Shown: piece by piece, positions 1 through 7,139 of the stretch
How the letters are laid out: every line of letters starts with the position of its first letter
Numbering within the stretch: position 1 is the stretch's first letter
Assembly (NCBI RefSeq): GCF_024585165.1
Contig: NZ_CP029008.1
Location: 3,162,001-3,226,000 of the forward strand
Reading direction: 5' to 3'
DNA from: Bradyrhizobium sp. WBOS07
GTDB taxonomy: Bacteria > Pseudomonadota > Alphaproteobacteria > Rhizobiales > Xanthobacteraceae
DNA: 64,000 bases
Program-made: the position numbers and the translations under genes
Notes under the pieces: model-generated
What the model was told of the DNA's origin: nothing
Database searches by the model: none
The model's input: only the letters and a program-made list of their open reading frames with translations

Positions 1-1
1 C

Positions 2-964
2 ACCCGCGCCCTGCGCTATGGCATCGGCCCTGACGGCTCGAACTATTACCCGGCCTTTCCCTATCCTTATTTCACGAAGATGACGAAGGACGACACGCTG
101 GCGATCCGCGCCTATCTCGGCACGCTCGCGCCTGTCGTGAGCCGCAACAAGCCGCCGGAGCTGCGCTGGCCATTCGGCTATCGCGGCCTGATGCGGATCT
201 GGAACGCCATATATTTCAAGCCCGGCCTGTTCGAGCCGGACCAGAGCAAGAGCGCGGCCTGGAACCGGGGCGGCTATCTCGTCACCGGGCTCGGCCATTG
301 CGGCGCCTGCCATACCCCGAAGAATTATTTCGGCGCGGACAGGGACGCGCAGGCGCTGGCCGGCAACGAGGTCGCGGGCTGGTTCGCTCCGCGGCTCGAT
401 GGCGCAGCGCGCACCGGATTGAAATCGTGGAGCGAGGCGGACATTGCGGAGTATCTGCAGAGCGGACGCAACGCCAGGAGCCATGCCGGCGGACCGATGG
501 CGGACGTCGTCGTCAACTCGACCTCGAAGATGAGCGATGCCGATGTGCGCGCGATCGCGCTGTATCTGAAGAGCCTGCCGCCGTCACGGCGCGAGACCAT
601 CGTGACGCCGCCGGACGAAGCCGAGATGAGAGCCGGCCAGGCGGTCTACGCCAAACTCTGCGTCGCCTGCCACGAAGCCGACGGCATGGGCGCCCCGCGC
701 ATCTATCCGCCGCTGCCGGGCAATGCGCTGCTGCAATCCAACAACCCCTCCTCCACCTTGCGCATCATCCTCGACGGCGCCCGCACCGTAACCACGCCAC
801 GCGCGCCGAACACCGGCGAGATGCCGGGCTATGCCGGGCAATTGTCCAACGAGGAGATCGCGGCCGTGACGAACTACATCCGCAATTCCTGGGGCAATGC
901 GGGGTTGCTGGTGACGCCCGCGCGGGTCGCGAAGGCGAGGAAGCAGGGGGCGAATGGGGAGTAG
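2..964 (+). CDS. Cytochrome c subunit of a membrane-bound dehydrogenase (5' truncated by window edge)
   Basis: The frame is open from base 2, so the start lies outside the window. Two CXXCH haem c motifs are visible (HCGACHTPK near bases 296-322 and LCVACHEADG near 656-685). The opening GIGPDGSNYY/FPYPYFTKMT segment is typical of the three-haem cytochrome c subunit of alcohol/gluconate/aldehyde dehydrogenases, so a first haem motif is expected upstream. The family is periplasmic and membrane-associated and passes electrons from the dehydrogenase to ubiquinone or an oxidase. The partner subunit would be upstream and is not seen. The stop codon lies inside a short inverted repeat (950-1008). 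The identification rests on motifs and is confident for the family, less so for the substrate. Confidence 0.85.
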   Translation, partial: TRALRYGIGPDGSNYYPAFPYPYFTKMTKDDTLAIRAYLGTLAPVVSRNKPPELRWPFGYRGLMRIWNAIYFKPGLFEPDQSKSAAWNRGGYLVTGLGHCGACHTPKNYFGADRDAQALAGNEVAGWFAPRLDGAARTGLKSWSEADIAEYLQSGRNARSHAGGPMADVVVNSTSKMSDADVRAIALYLKSLPPSRRETIVTPPDEAEMRAGQAVYAKLCVACHEADGMGAPRIYPPLPGNALLQSNNPSSTLRIILDGARTVTTPRAPNTGEMPGYAGQLSNEEIAAVTNYIRNSWGNAGLLVTPARVAKARKQGANGE

Positions 965-1008
965 CGAATAGCGAGTAGCCTGGATCCATTCGCCATTCGC
1001 TATTCGCG
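950..1008. repeat. Family D inverted repeat (GAGTAGCGAATAG type), copy 1
   Basis: This short imperfect palindrome has GCGAATAGCGAGTAG on the left and ATTCGCCATTCGCTATTCGC on the right. It overlaps the end of the cytochrome gene and lies between two convergent genes. Similar units occur at 26723-26792 and 41343-41398. It could fold in either transcript and might act as a weak bidirectional terminator or mRNA end stabiliser; that role is inference. Confidence 0.6.
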
Positions 1009-1019
1009 CGTGATCGCGC

Positions 1020-1664
1020 CTACTTCTGCTCATCCTCGGTGAACACGAATTTCGGCATCTCCCATGTATAGCGCACCGCCAGCAGGCGGAAGCTGATGCC
1101 GAGCACGAAGGTGAGGATGGTCGAGAGCTCGGCGTTGAGCTTAAGGCCGAACGCGGTGGCGTAGAACAGGCCGGTCACCAGCGACACGCTGGCGTAGAGC
1201 TCGGAGCGAAACAGCAGCGGCACGTCGTTGCAGAGCACGTCGCGCAACACGCCGCCGGCGCAGCCGGTCACCATGCCAGAGACGATGACGATCGGCAGCG
1301 AGGCGTCCATCTGCCAGGCGACGTCGCAGCCGGCCATGGTAAAGACGACGAGCCCGATGGCGTCGAGCACGATGAAGGCGACCTTCAGCCGGTGCACCAG
1401 GCGCGCGAACAGGATGGTGAGGAACGCCGCGCCGCCGGCCAGCGCGAGATAGATCGGGTTCTGCACCCAGGCCAGCGGATAATGTCCCAGGAAGAGATCG
1501 CGCAGCGTGCCGCCGCCGAGCGCGGTGATGCAACCAAGGAAGCAGACTCCCAACCAGTCCATGCTGCGGCGTCCGGCGGCGAGCGCCGCCGTCATGCCCT
1601 GCGCGGCTATCGCGACCAGCGACAGGAAATGCAGCACGCTATCGGTCGGCGGCAGGCTCCACAT
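1020..1664 (-). CDS. TRIC/UPF0126 family inner-membrane cation channel protein
   Basis: This 214-residue, strongly hydrophobic protein has about seven membrane segments. It shows the duplicated signature of the UPF0126/trimeric intracellular cation channel family: GGGTLRDLFLG in the first half and GGVLRDVLCNDVP in the second. Prokaryotic TRIC proteins form homotrimeric monovalent cation channels in the inner membrane. I chose the ATG at 1664 because GGAGGG lies about 8 nt upstream; a longer reading from 1700 adds twelve residues that look non-coding. It is convergent with the cytochrome gene and has no obvious operon partner. The ion and physiological role cannot be read from the sequence. 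Confidence 0.88.
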   Translation of the reverse strand: MWSLPPTDSVLHFLSLVAIAAQGMTAALAAGRRSMDWLGVCFLGCITALGGGTLRDLFLGHYPLAWVQNPIYLALAGGAAFLTILFARLVHRLKVAFIVLDAIGLVVFTMAGCDVAWQMDASLPIVIVSGMVTGCAGGVLRDVLCNDVPLLFRSELYASVSLVTGLFYATAFGLKLNAELSTILTFVLGISFRLLAVRYTWEMPKFVFTEDEQK

Positions 1665-1830
1665 CGCTAGTTCCCTCCTCGCGAGCCCCGGAACTCGCAT
1701 TTAGTTCCCGGAAGCAACAGGTTCCCGATTCCCGGTGGCTGAGCAACACGCGACGAAAGCACAAGGAGGCGCGGAACAGAAACTCGCATCCACGGGTTGT
1801 CCGGGGGTCATAACCGAGGAGACCCAATCG

Positions 1831-2223
1831 ATGGCTGACGACCGTTTTCCCAACGATCCGTACCGCCCGAACCTCGCCGACGATGAGTATCTTCGCACGG
1901 CGCGCCGGGATGCCGACCTTCAGGCCGATCCCCAGCTCGGCGAAGGCCCCGCCTCCAGCGGCAAGGTGGCCTTGTTCGCCGTGGCGATCGCACTAGTGCT
2001 GGGCGCCGTGTTCTACGGCTTGAACAATACCAGCACGACCAATCAGGCCAGCAACCCGCCGGCCTCGCAGACGGCGCAGACGCAGCCGGCCAATCCGGCC
2101 GCGCCTCCCGGCATGCGCGACGTGACGCCGCGCACCAACACCGCGCCGGGCGTGACCACGGGCGCGGCGCCGACCAGGCCGGCCCCGGAGGCGCAGACGC
2201 CGCCGGCTGAGGGCGCGAAGTAA
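1831..2223 (+). CDS. Hypothetical single-pass membrane protein with Pro/Thr/Ala-rich tail
   Basis: This 130-residue protein has an acidic N-terminal half, one transmembrane helix at about residues 46-64 (VALFAVAIALVLGAVFYGL), and a low-complexity C-terminal part rich in Pro, Thr, Ala and Gln that is probably periplasmic and disordered. The start at 1831 is preferred to an upstream in-frame ATG at 1735 because a GAGGA site lies just before it and the upstream extension is not protein-like. I do not recognise a named family. It is followed by a good hairpin terminator at 2286-2321 and appears monocistronic. Confidence 0.75.
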   Translation: MADDRFPNDPYRPNLADDEYLRTARRDADLQADPQLGEGPASSGKVALFAVAIALVLGAVFYGLNNTSTTNQASNPPASQTAQTQPANPAAPPGMRDVTPRTNTAPGVTTGAAPTRPAPEAQTPPAEGAK

Positions 2224-2285
2224 CGAAAGGCCGCGGTGGACTGGATGCCCCGCCTGCGCGGAGCATGACACCGAGAAGATGAGAG

Positions 2286-2321
2286 AGCGGCGGGACGCAT
2301 AAAGTCCCGCCGCTTTCGTTT
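2286..2321 (+). terminator. Intrinsic terminator between convergent genes
   Basis: Perfect 11-bp arms (AGCGGCGGGAC / GTCCCGCCGCT) enclose a 7-nt loop and are followed on the plus strand by TTCGTTT. It sits 60 nt after the hypothetical membrane protein and just before the stop of the convergent lyase-family gene, so it may serve both. Confidence 0.75.
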
Positions 2322-2323
2322 GC

Positions 2324-3133
2324 TCAGCTGAACATCTTGTTGAGCTCGCCGCCGGGATAGCCGCCGCCGAGCTCGGTGAACGTCCCCTTCTCCGCCATCT
2401 CCTTTGCCGCGCGCATGAAGCCGCCCCAGGCGGCGCGGGCCAGCGAGCCGCCGACGCTGATCCGGCGCACGCCGAGATCCTCGGCCTCCTTCAGCGACAG
2501 GCCGGACGCGCCGATCAGGAGATTGAACGGCTTTGGTGCGACCGCCTTCACCACGGCGCTGATGTCCTCGCGCGTCTTCAGGCCCGGCGCATAAAGGCAA
2601 TCAGCGCCGGCGTCGGCATAGGCGGTCAGCCTGTCGATGACGAGCTTGAGATCGGTGACGCCCCACAAATAGGCTTCGCAGCGGCCGACCAGCAACGTGC
2701 CGCTGTCGCCGATCGCCTTGCGCGAGGCCTTGATGCGCTCGACCGCGAGGGTGCGATCGTAGAGCGGCTTGGCCTTGTCGCCGGTGGAATCCTCGATCGA
2801 TAGGCCGGCAACGCCGGTGCGCACGCAGCGCTCGACATTGTCCGCGACCCTGTCCGGCTCGACCGCAAAGCCGCCCTCGAAATCGGCGTTGACGGGAATG
2901 TCGACGGCCGAGCTCAATGCTGCCAGATGCTGACAGACATCCTCGACCGTGACGTGATTGTCGGCCTTGCCGATGGTCCAGGCAAAGCCCGCGCTCGACG
3001 AGGCGATCGCCTTGAAGCCGAGATGCTGCAATGCCTTGGCGCTGCCGACGTCGACCGGATTGGGCAGGATGAAGCACCCGCTCTCGTGCATCTTCTTGAA
3101 GGTCGCGCGCTTGTCAGCAGTTGTCACATGCAT
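2324..3133 (-). CDS. Isocitrate lyase/PEP mutase superfamily protein
   Basis: This 269-residue (beta/alpha)8 barrel protein belongs to the ICL/PEP mutase superfamily, whose members cleave or form C-C or C-P bonds next to a carboxylate (2-methylisocitrate lyase, oxaloacetase, PEP mutase, carboxyvinyl-phosphonate mutase). Visible family segments are LPNPVDVGSAKALQ near residue 22, the Asp/Glu metal-ligand region NADFEGGFA, IEDSTGD, and LLVGRCEAYLWG. It lacks the KKCGH-type motif of true isocitrate or 2-methylisocitrate lyases, so it is one of the generic oxidoreductase-like members and its substrate is unknown. The start at 3133 is preferred (GGGGAGAG upstream) over the longer reading from 3163. 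Confidence 0.85.
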   Translation of the reverse strand: MHVTTADKRATFKKMHESGCFILPNPVDVGSAKALQHLGFKAIASSSAGFAWTIGKADNHVTVEDVCQHLAALSSAVDIPVNADFEGGFAVEPDRVADNVERCVRTGVAGLSIEDSTGDKAKPLYDRTLAVERIKASRKAIGDSGTLLVGRCEAYLWGVTDLKLVIDRLTAYADAGADCLYAPGLKTREDISAVVKAVAPKPFNLLIGASGLSLKEAEDLGVRRISVGGSLARAAWGGFMRAAKEMAEKGTFTELGGGYPGGELNKMFS

Positions 3134-3184
3134 GTTTCTCTCCCCTATTTGCCGCGATGACATAAGCGCGCATTCACGCCGGCG

Positions 3185-3535
3185 CTAGTGCGCATCGTGC
3201 ACGGCGCGACTATCCTTCGGCGCCTGCTCGCGGTCGCTCATGCTGTAGTCCCGGATCACGCTGGCGATGCGCAGATGATAATCGGCGAAGATTTTCGCGC
3301 GGCCCTTGGCCTGGGTGCGGCGGTGCTCCATCGTGTTGCGCCATGCGGCGACGGCCGCCTCGTCGCGCCAGAACGACACCGACAGGATCTTGCCCTTCTC
3401 GGTCAGGCTCTCGAATCGCTCGACCGAGATGAAGCCGTCGATGGTTTGCAGCAGCGGCTTCAGATCCGCGGCGAGGTCGAAATAATCCTGGCGGTGTTCC
3501 GGCTTGGGCCAGACCTCGAAGATCACGGCGATCAT
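3185..3535 (-). CDS. Antibiotic biosynthesis monooxygenase (ABM) domain protein
   Basis: This 116-residue single-domain protein has the dimeric alpha-beta barrel fold. It shows the ABM pattern of an N-terminal MIAVIFEVWP strand, then DGFISVERFES, ILSVSFWRDE and a following AAWRN...H helix. Members range from quinol monooxygenases to haem-degrading or stress proteins of unknown function; no cofactor is needed in many of them. Of the two adjacent ATGs, the second (3535) has AGGAG at a proper 6-nt distance. The neighbouring gene 23 nt upstream encodes another protein of the same fold, so the two form a likely two-gene transcript. Confidence 0.85.
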   Translation of the reverse strand: MIAVIFEVWPKPEHRQDYFDLAADLKPLLQTIDGFISVERFESLTEKGKILSVSFWRDEAAVAAWRNTMEHRRTQAKGRAKIFADYHLRIASVIRDYSMSDREQAPKDSRAVHDAH

Positions 3536-3558
3536 GGGCATCTCCTGCTGTTGACAGG

Positions 3559-3867
3559 CTACAATACCACCTTGCGCAGGAAGGTGCGCTCTTCGGCGAG
3601 GATGAATTTGTGTTCCTCGGCGAAATGGAAATTGGCCATGCCTTCGGCGTCCTGCCGCAGCCGCGCGCGATAGGATTCATAGGCGGCCAGGCTCTCGAAC
3701 GTGATCAGCCCAAAGGCGATGTTGTTGGTGCCCTCGTGCGGCATGAAATAGCCGATCAGGTCGCCGCCGCATTTCGGGATGATGGTGAGCCAGCGTTTCG
3801 AATATTCCTCGAACTGCGGGCGCTTGAACGGGTCGAGCTGGTAGCGGATGAAGACGGTGACGGACAT
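3559..3867 (-). CDS. NIPSNAP family protein
   Basis: This 102-residue protein has the NIPSNAP/dimeric alpha-beta barrel pattern: [22 protein letters not shown] at the N-terminus, then [20 protein letters not shown], and an AYESYRARL helix. The function of bacterial NIPSNAP proteins is not established; related folds bind small hydrophobic molecules or act as monooxygenases. The start at 3867 has an AGGAG site, and the reading upstream of it runs into the intergenic repeat. It lies directly upstream of the ABM-domain gene in the same direction and is probably co-transcribed with it. Confidence 0.82.
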   Translation of the reverse strand: MSVTVFIRYQLDPFKRPQFEEYSKRWLTIIPKCGGDLIGYFMPHEGTNNIAFGLITFESLAAYESYRARLRQDAEGMANFHFAEEHKFILAEERTFLRKVVL

Positions 3868-3912
3868 GATAGGCTCTCCTGTTTGTACATCTTCATAGCG
3901 AGCGCTGGGTCG

Positions 3913-4034
3913 CGTAGGGTGGGCAAAGCGGCTTGTCCGCCGTAGCTCGAAGAGCGAAGGCGGAAGCGTGCCCACGTCCTTGTCCGCAACGACGATTGGT
4001 GGGCACGTCGCTGCGCTGCTTTGCCCACCCTACG
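3913..4034. repeat. Family A intergenic palindrome, copy 1
   Basis: The outer arms CGTAGGGTGGGCAAAGC and GCTTTGCCCACCCTACG are near-perfect inverted repeats, with an inner GTGCCCACG/GTGGGCAC pair. The unit is about 122 bp long and sits between divergent genes. Related copies are at 12061-12150 and 23781-23872. Confidence 0.85.
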
Positions 4035-4088
4035 GGCGCGCTTCTCGCAATGACGAACTGTGAGACGCTACCCGCTTGCCCGACTTCA

Positions 4089-4112
4089 ATGCTTCGGTTA
4101 CCATCGAAGCAT
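4089..4112. promoter_or_regulatory. Palindromic operator overlapping the ArsR-family start codon
   Basis: A perfect 8-bp inverted repeat, ATGCTTCG and CGAAGCAT, is separated by 8 bp, and its right arm contains the start codon of the regulator at 4111. The spacing suits a winged-helix dimer. By analogy with ArsR/SmtB proteins this is a candidate autoregulatory operator; binding is inference. Confidence 0.6.
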
Positions 4113-4809
4113 GAAATCAGGACCCGACATCGCCATGGTCGCTTCGCTGGTCGGCGATCCCGCCCGCGCCAACATGCTCACCGCCCTGATGAACGGCCGC
4201 GCGCTGACCGCGAGCGAGCTGGCGCAGGAGGCCGGCATCACGCCGCAGACTGCGAGCTCGCATCTGGCCAAGCTCGAGGCGGGCGGTCTCATCGAGCCGG
4301 AGAAGCAGGGCCGCCACCGCTATTATCGCCTCACCGACGACGACGTCGCCGGCGTGCTCGAAGGCCTCGCCGGACTTGCGGCGCGGACCGGCCATATGCG
4401 GGTGCGCACCGGGCCAAAGGATCCGGCGCTGCGGCGCGCGCGGATCTGCTACGACCATCTCGCCGGCGATCTCGGCGTGCAGATGCTCGATTCCTTGCGC
4501 GAGCGGAATCTGATCAGGCAGAAGAAGCAGGACATCGAGCTGACCGCCGAGGGCGAGCGCTTCCTCGCCAAGCATCTGCAGATCTCGCCCGACATGCTCG
4601 CCCACCCGCGGCGCCCGGTGTGCAAGGCCTGCCTCGACTGGAGCGAGCGGCGGCATCACCTCGCCGGCACGCTGGGGGCCGCCATGATGCAGCGCTTCGC
4701 CGAGCTGAAATGGGCGGCACGCGACACGACGCCCGGCAGCCGCGTCGTGAATTTCACCCGCGCCGGCGAGAAGCAGTTTGCCGCGCTGTTCGGCAGCGGC
4801 AAGGACTGA
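4111..4809 (+). CDS. ArsR/SmtB-family winged-helix regulator with extended C-terminal domain
   Basis: This 232-residue protein has an ArsR-type winged helix at residues 10-75: LVGDPARANMLTAL, then a recognition helix region ITPQTASSHLAKLEAGGLI and the wing RHRYYRL. Classical ArsR proteins are about 100 residues; the additional 150 residues contain two Cys-centred segments, ICYDHLAG and ACLDWSERRHHLAG, that look like internal repeats and could sense an effector or redox state. The metal-binding ELCVC box of arsenic sensors is absent. I take the ATG at 4111 as the start because the HTH begins directly after it and it lies within a palindromic operator (4089-4112). There is no obvious adjacent target gene, so it may mainly regulate itself or act elsewhere. 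Confidence 0.85.
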   Translation: MKSGPDIAMVASLVGDPARANMLTALMNGRALTASELAQEAGITPQTASSHLAKLEAGGLIEPEKQGRHRYYRLTDDDVAGVLEGLAGLAARTGHMRVRTGPKDPALRRARICYDHLAGDLGVQMLDSLRERNLIRQKKQDIELTAEGERFLAKHLQISPDMLAHPRRPVCKACLDWSERRHHLAGTLGAAMMQRFAELKWAARDTTPGSRVVNFTRAGEKQFAALFGSGKD

Positions 4810-5068
4810 CCCGCGCGCTCCATTGCGGACCGGAGCGCTACAGCCGCACGGCAGTTAGGAGCTTTCCCGGCCGGCGGGGCCACGTCTGTCGCCTCAAGCC
4901 GCATGCGGGAAACGTTCATGCCGCATTCAGGTCATGATTGGCAGGTTTGGATCGCGTCGTGCCGATATGTTGCAAGATTCGACATGTCTAATCGCGTCTG
5001 CTGATTCTTTGTGCGCCGCTAGCGCCGCCCCCCAAAAGACTTGCCCCAAGAACGAGAAGGAAGATCAA

Positions 5069-5317
5069 ATGAAGTATCTGTTCGCCGCCGCCATACTTGC
5101 CAGCGCGGTCGTCGGTTTCGGCGAGACGGCCAGCGCCGCCGAGGGCTGCGGCCGAGGGTTCTACCGCGGTCCCTATGGCAATTGCCGCCCGATGCGCGGC
5201 GCGGTCGTGGTGCGCCCGGCCCCGGTGTATGTCGCTCCGCCGGTCGTCGTCGTGCCCCGCGCCCGCGCGTGCCCCTATGGCCTCCACTGGCACGCCGGCC
5301 GCTGCCGCCCCTACTGA
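5069..5317 (+). CDS. GCG_CRPN-type small secreted Gly/Cys protein
   Basis: This 82-residue protein has a clear signal peptide (MKYLFAAAILASAVVGF..ASAA, cleavage near residue 24). The mature part starts with GCGRGFYRGPYGNCRP, which matches the GCG_CRPN motif seen in small exported proteins of Bradyrhizobium and relatives, then a Val/Pro-rich stretch and a C-terminal ACPYGLHWHAGRC. The four Cys of the mature chain could form two disulfides. Function is unknown. GAGAAGGAAG precedes the ATG. A strong terminator follows at 5333-5372, so it is a single-gene transcript. Confidence 0.85.
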   Translation: MKYLFAAAILASAVVGFGETASAAEGCGRGFYRGPYGNCRPMRGAVVVRPAPVYVAPPVVVVPRARACPYGLHWHAGRCRPY

Positions 5318-5332
5318 TCTCTTCCTCGCAAG

Positions 5333-5372
5333 ATGGCCGCGCGGCGAAAGCCTGCGCGGCCATTTTCGTTTT
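5333..5372 (+). terminator. Intrinsic terminator of the GCG_CRPN-type gene
   Basis: 10-bp arms ATGGCCGCGC and GCGCGGCCAT with an 11-nt loop are followed by TTTCGTTTTC, starting 15 nt after the stop codon. Confidence 0.85.
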
Positions 5373-5410
5373 CTGGATGGTGCCGACGGATTCACCGCGA
5401 AACTGAAGCG

Positions 5411-5449
5411 CCTCAAAATCGAAACGGGGACCGCGGCTGCGATCCCCGT
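5411..5449 (-). terminator. Intrinsic terminator of the His/Arg/Trp-rich protein gene
   Basis: Read on the minus strand, ACGGGGA and TCCCCGT arms enclose a 12-nt loop and are followed by TTCGATTTTG. It lies 23 nt beyond the stop codon of the gene at 5473-5760. Confidence 0.7.
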
Positions 5450-5472
5450 CCAATTGACTCTCTGCTGCGGGC

Positions 5473-5760
5473 TTACCAGTGATGGCGGCGGTGCCAGCGC
5501 CGGTGATGCCGGCGCCAATGACGGCGGCGCCAGCCCCAGTGGCGGTGATGGCCACGCCAGTGCACCTGCTCGGGACTCAGCTCGGCGGCTTCCTCGCTGG
5601 TGGTGACGGCGGGATGAGCGTCGGGATTGCCCTCCGGCATGCGCTTGGGATCGCCGACCGGCTGCGGTGACAACGGCACGGCCTGCGCTGCGGTCGCAGC
5701 GAAGGCAGCCGCTCCGGCCGTCAGTCCCAATGCAAGTTTCAGAAAATTCCGGCGCTCCAT
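5473..5760 (-). CDS. Putative Tat-exported protein with His/Arg/Trp-rich C-terminus
   Basis: This 95-residue protein opens with MERRNFLKLALGL, a good twin-arginine motif (RRxFLK), followed by a hydrophobic stretch and an AQA cleavage site near residue 27. The mature chain is short: a Pro-rich middle (PLSPQPVGDP, PEGNPDAHP) and an extraordinary last 30 residues containing 10 His, 11 Arg and 6 Trp. Such a tail could bind metal, haem or polyanions. I do not recognise a family. AGGAAG lies upstream of the ATG, and its own terminator follows. Because Tat substrates are usually folded with a cofactor, the tail may be the cofactor site; that is inference. Confidence 0.75.
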   Translation of the reverse strand: MERRNFLKLALGLTAGAAAFAATAAQAVPLSPQPVGDPKRMPEGNPDAHPAVTTSEEAAELSPEQVHWRGHHRHWGWRRRHWRRHHRRWHRRHHW

Positions 5761-5874
5761 GGCTTCTTCCTTCTTGGATCATCGTGCTTGTGATGCAGAA
5801 GGAGTGTCGCCGTGACGGCATGAACCGAAGCTGAAAAGTGCGTTCAGATTCGTAGCCACCAAGATGAAGATTTC

Positions 5875-5955
5875 GTAGCCTGGATGGAGCGCAGCGCAAT
5901 CCAGGTTCGTGCGTCATACAAGACCCGGATTACGCTTGCGCTCCATCCGGGCTAC
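5875..5955. repeat. Family B intergenic palindrome, copy 1
   Basis: The left arm GTAGCCTGGATGGAGCGCAG and right arm TTGCGCTCCATCCGGGCTAC, with inner GCAATCC/GGATTACGC, form a long hairpin between the Tat-substrate gene promoter side and the EthD-like gene stop. Relatives are at 7321-7408 and, shortened, at 8360-8384. Confidence 0.75.
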
Positions 5956-5964
5956 AGGACGTCG

Positions 5965-6279
5965 CTAAGTCGCGAACTCCTGCGCCAGCACCATGGTCTC
6001 GCGCGAGCGCTTCACGTCGGGCCAGTCGCGGTTGAAATCGGCGACCAGCTTTTGCAGCGCGTCGCCTTTCAGCATCGCCGCGAGCTTGGCCTCGTCATCG
6101 AACTGATACATAGCCTGGTGAAGCGAGGGATCATCGAGGCTCCAGAACCGCCACGCCTTGCTGACGCCGAACGCCTTCATCGCGTCGGGCAGATGTTCCG
6201 TCTCGTACCACTGGTCGAAGGCGGCGCGCTTTTCAGCGTCAGGGACGACGGCGCGGACGACGAAGTAAGCTGCGGGCAT
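5965..6279 (-). CDS. EthD-like/dimeric alpha-beta barrel small protein
   Basis: This 104-residue protein has an N-terminal strand MPAAYFVVRAVV, then AAFDQWYETEHLPDAMKAFG, a pattern (WY..EH.P) shared with EthD and related dimeric alpha-beta barrel proteins, and later AWRFWSLDDPSLHQAMYQFD. The function of such proteins is mostly unknown; some act in degradation of ethers or polyketide-like compounds. An AGGAGG site precedes the ATG at 6279. It is divergent from the GST gene at 6412 across 132 nt, so the two could share a control region. Confidence 0.78.
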   Translation of the reverse strand: MPAAYFVVRAVVPDAEKRAAFDQWYETEHLPDAMKAFGVSKAWRFWSLDDPSLHQAMYQFDDEAKLAAMLKGDALQKLVADFNRDWPDVKRSRETMVLAQEFAT

Positions 6280-6411
6280 CGGGTTTCCTCCTGTCTTGTT
6301 TGGACCGAGACTAGCCGCTTGCGGCGCCCGCGACAAAAAGAGTTGGCAGCGGTGTCGGAATAGGCGCCCTTCGCCCGTCCTCTGCTTCGAACCTGGACAC
6401 GGAGACAGCAC

Positions 6412-7065
6412 ATGGCCGACCTCACCCTGACCACCTTCGCTTGGGTTCCCGAACCGCCGCGCGGCTTCGTGCGCGACCTCAGGATACGCTGGGCGCTCGA
6501 AGAGGCCGCCCTGCCCTATCGCGTCGCCAGCGCGCCGTTCGACGATCGCGGGCCCGCGCACCTCGCGCACCAGCCGTTCGGCCAGGTGCCGTGGCTGACC
6601 GACGGCGACCTCTCGATCTTCGAGAGCGGCGCAATCCTGCTGCATCTTGGCGGGCTCAGCGACAAGCTGATGCCGGCAGGTCCGCGCGGCCGCATCGAGA
6701 CGACGGAATGGGTGTTCGCGGCGCTCAATTCGGTGGAGATGGCGAGCCTGCCCTGGGCAATGTCGAAATTCATGGGACATCCGACCGATACGGCGGCGTG
6801 GAAATTCGTCGACGACTTCCTCAAGCTGCGGCTGAAGCATCTCGAGCCGGTGCTTGCGGGGCTCGAATGGCTGGCCGGCTCGTTCTCCGTCGCCGACATC
6901 CTGATGGCGGACGTGCTGCGGGTCGTCGATGGTTTCGGCGGCCTCGCGGACAGCCTCGCCTGCCGCGCCTACGTCGCACGCGCCACCGGCCGCCCGGCCT
7001 TCATGAAGGCGCACGCCGACCAGATCGCGCATTTCGCTGCGGCGGATAAGGCCCGTGGAACGTGA
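6412..7065 (+). CDS. Glutathione S-transferase family protein
   Basis: This 217-residue protein has a thioredoxin-like N-terminal domain (residues 1-80) with VRDLRIRWALEEAALPY, FGQVPWL containing the cis-Pro, and the glutathione-binding DGDLSIFESGAILLHLG. The C-terminal helical domain contains SFSVADILMADVLRVVD, the usual GST_C N-capping motif. GSTs conjugate glutathione to electrophiles or act as reductases/isomerases in the cytoplasm. The class looks like the common proteobacterial group with FxWxP at the N-terminus. Substrate is unknown. It appears to be transcribed alone, with a small ORF 75 nt downstream. Confidence 0.9.
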   Translation: MADLTLTTFAWVPEPPRGFVRDLRIRWALEEAALPYRVASAPFDDRGPAHLAHQPFGQVPWLTDGDLSIFESGAILLHLGGLSDKLMPAGPRGRIETTEWVFAALNSVEMASLPWAMSKFMGHPTDTAAWKFVDDFLKLRLKHLEPVLAGLEWLAGSFSVADILMADVLRVVDGFGGLADSLACRAYVARATGRPAFMKAHADQIAHFAAADKARGT

Positions 7066-7139
7066 TCCGCCTCACATAATCGATCCAGCACCCGGCCTAT
7101 AGTCGCCAGCACCGGACGGAAGCAATCGAAAGGTGACCC

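Noticed and set aside
2601..3077. Alternative minus-strand frames inside the PEP mutase family gene
   Set aside because: They are frame-shifted shadows of an intact 269-codon gene with a ribosome site.
5965..7032. 355-residue minus-strand frame running into the GST gene
   Set aside because: Only its last 104 codons are protein-like (EthD-like gene with its own ribosome site); the rest is antisense to the GST.
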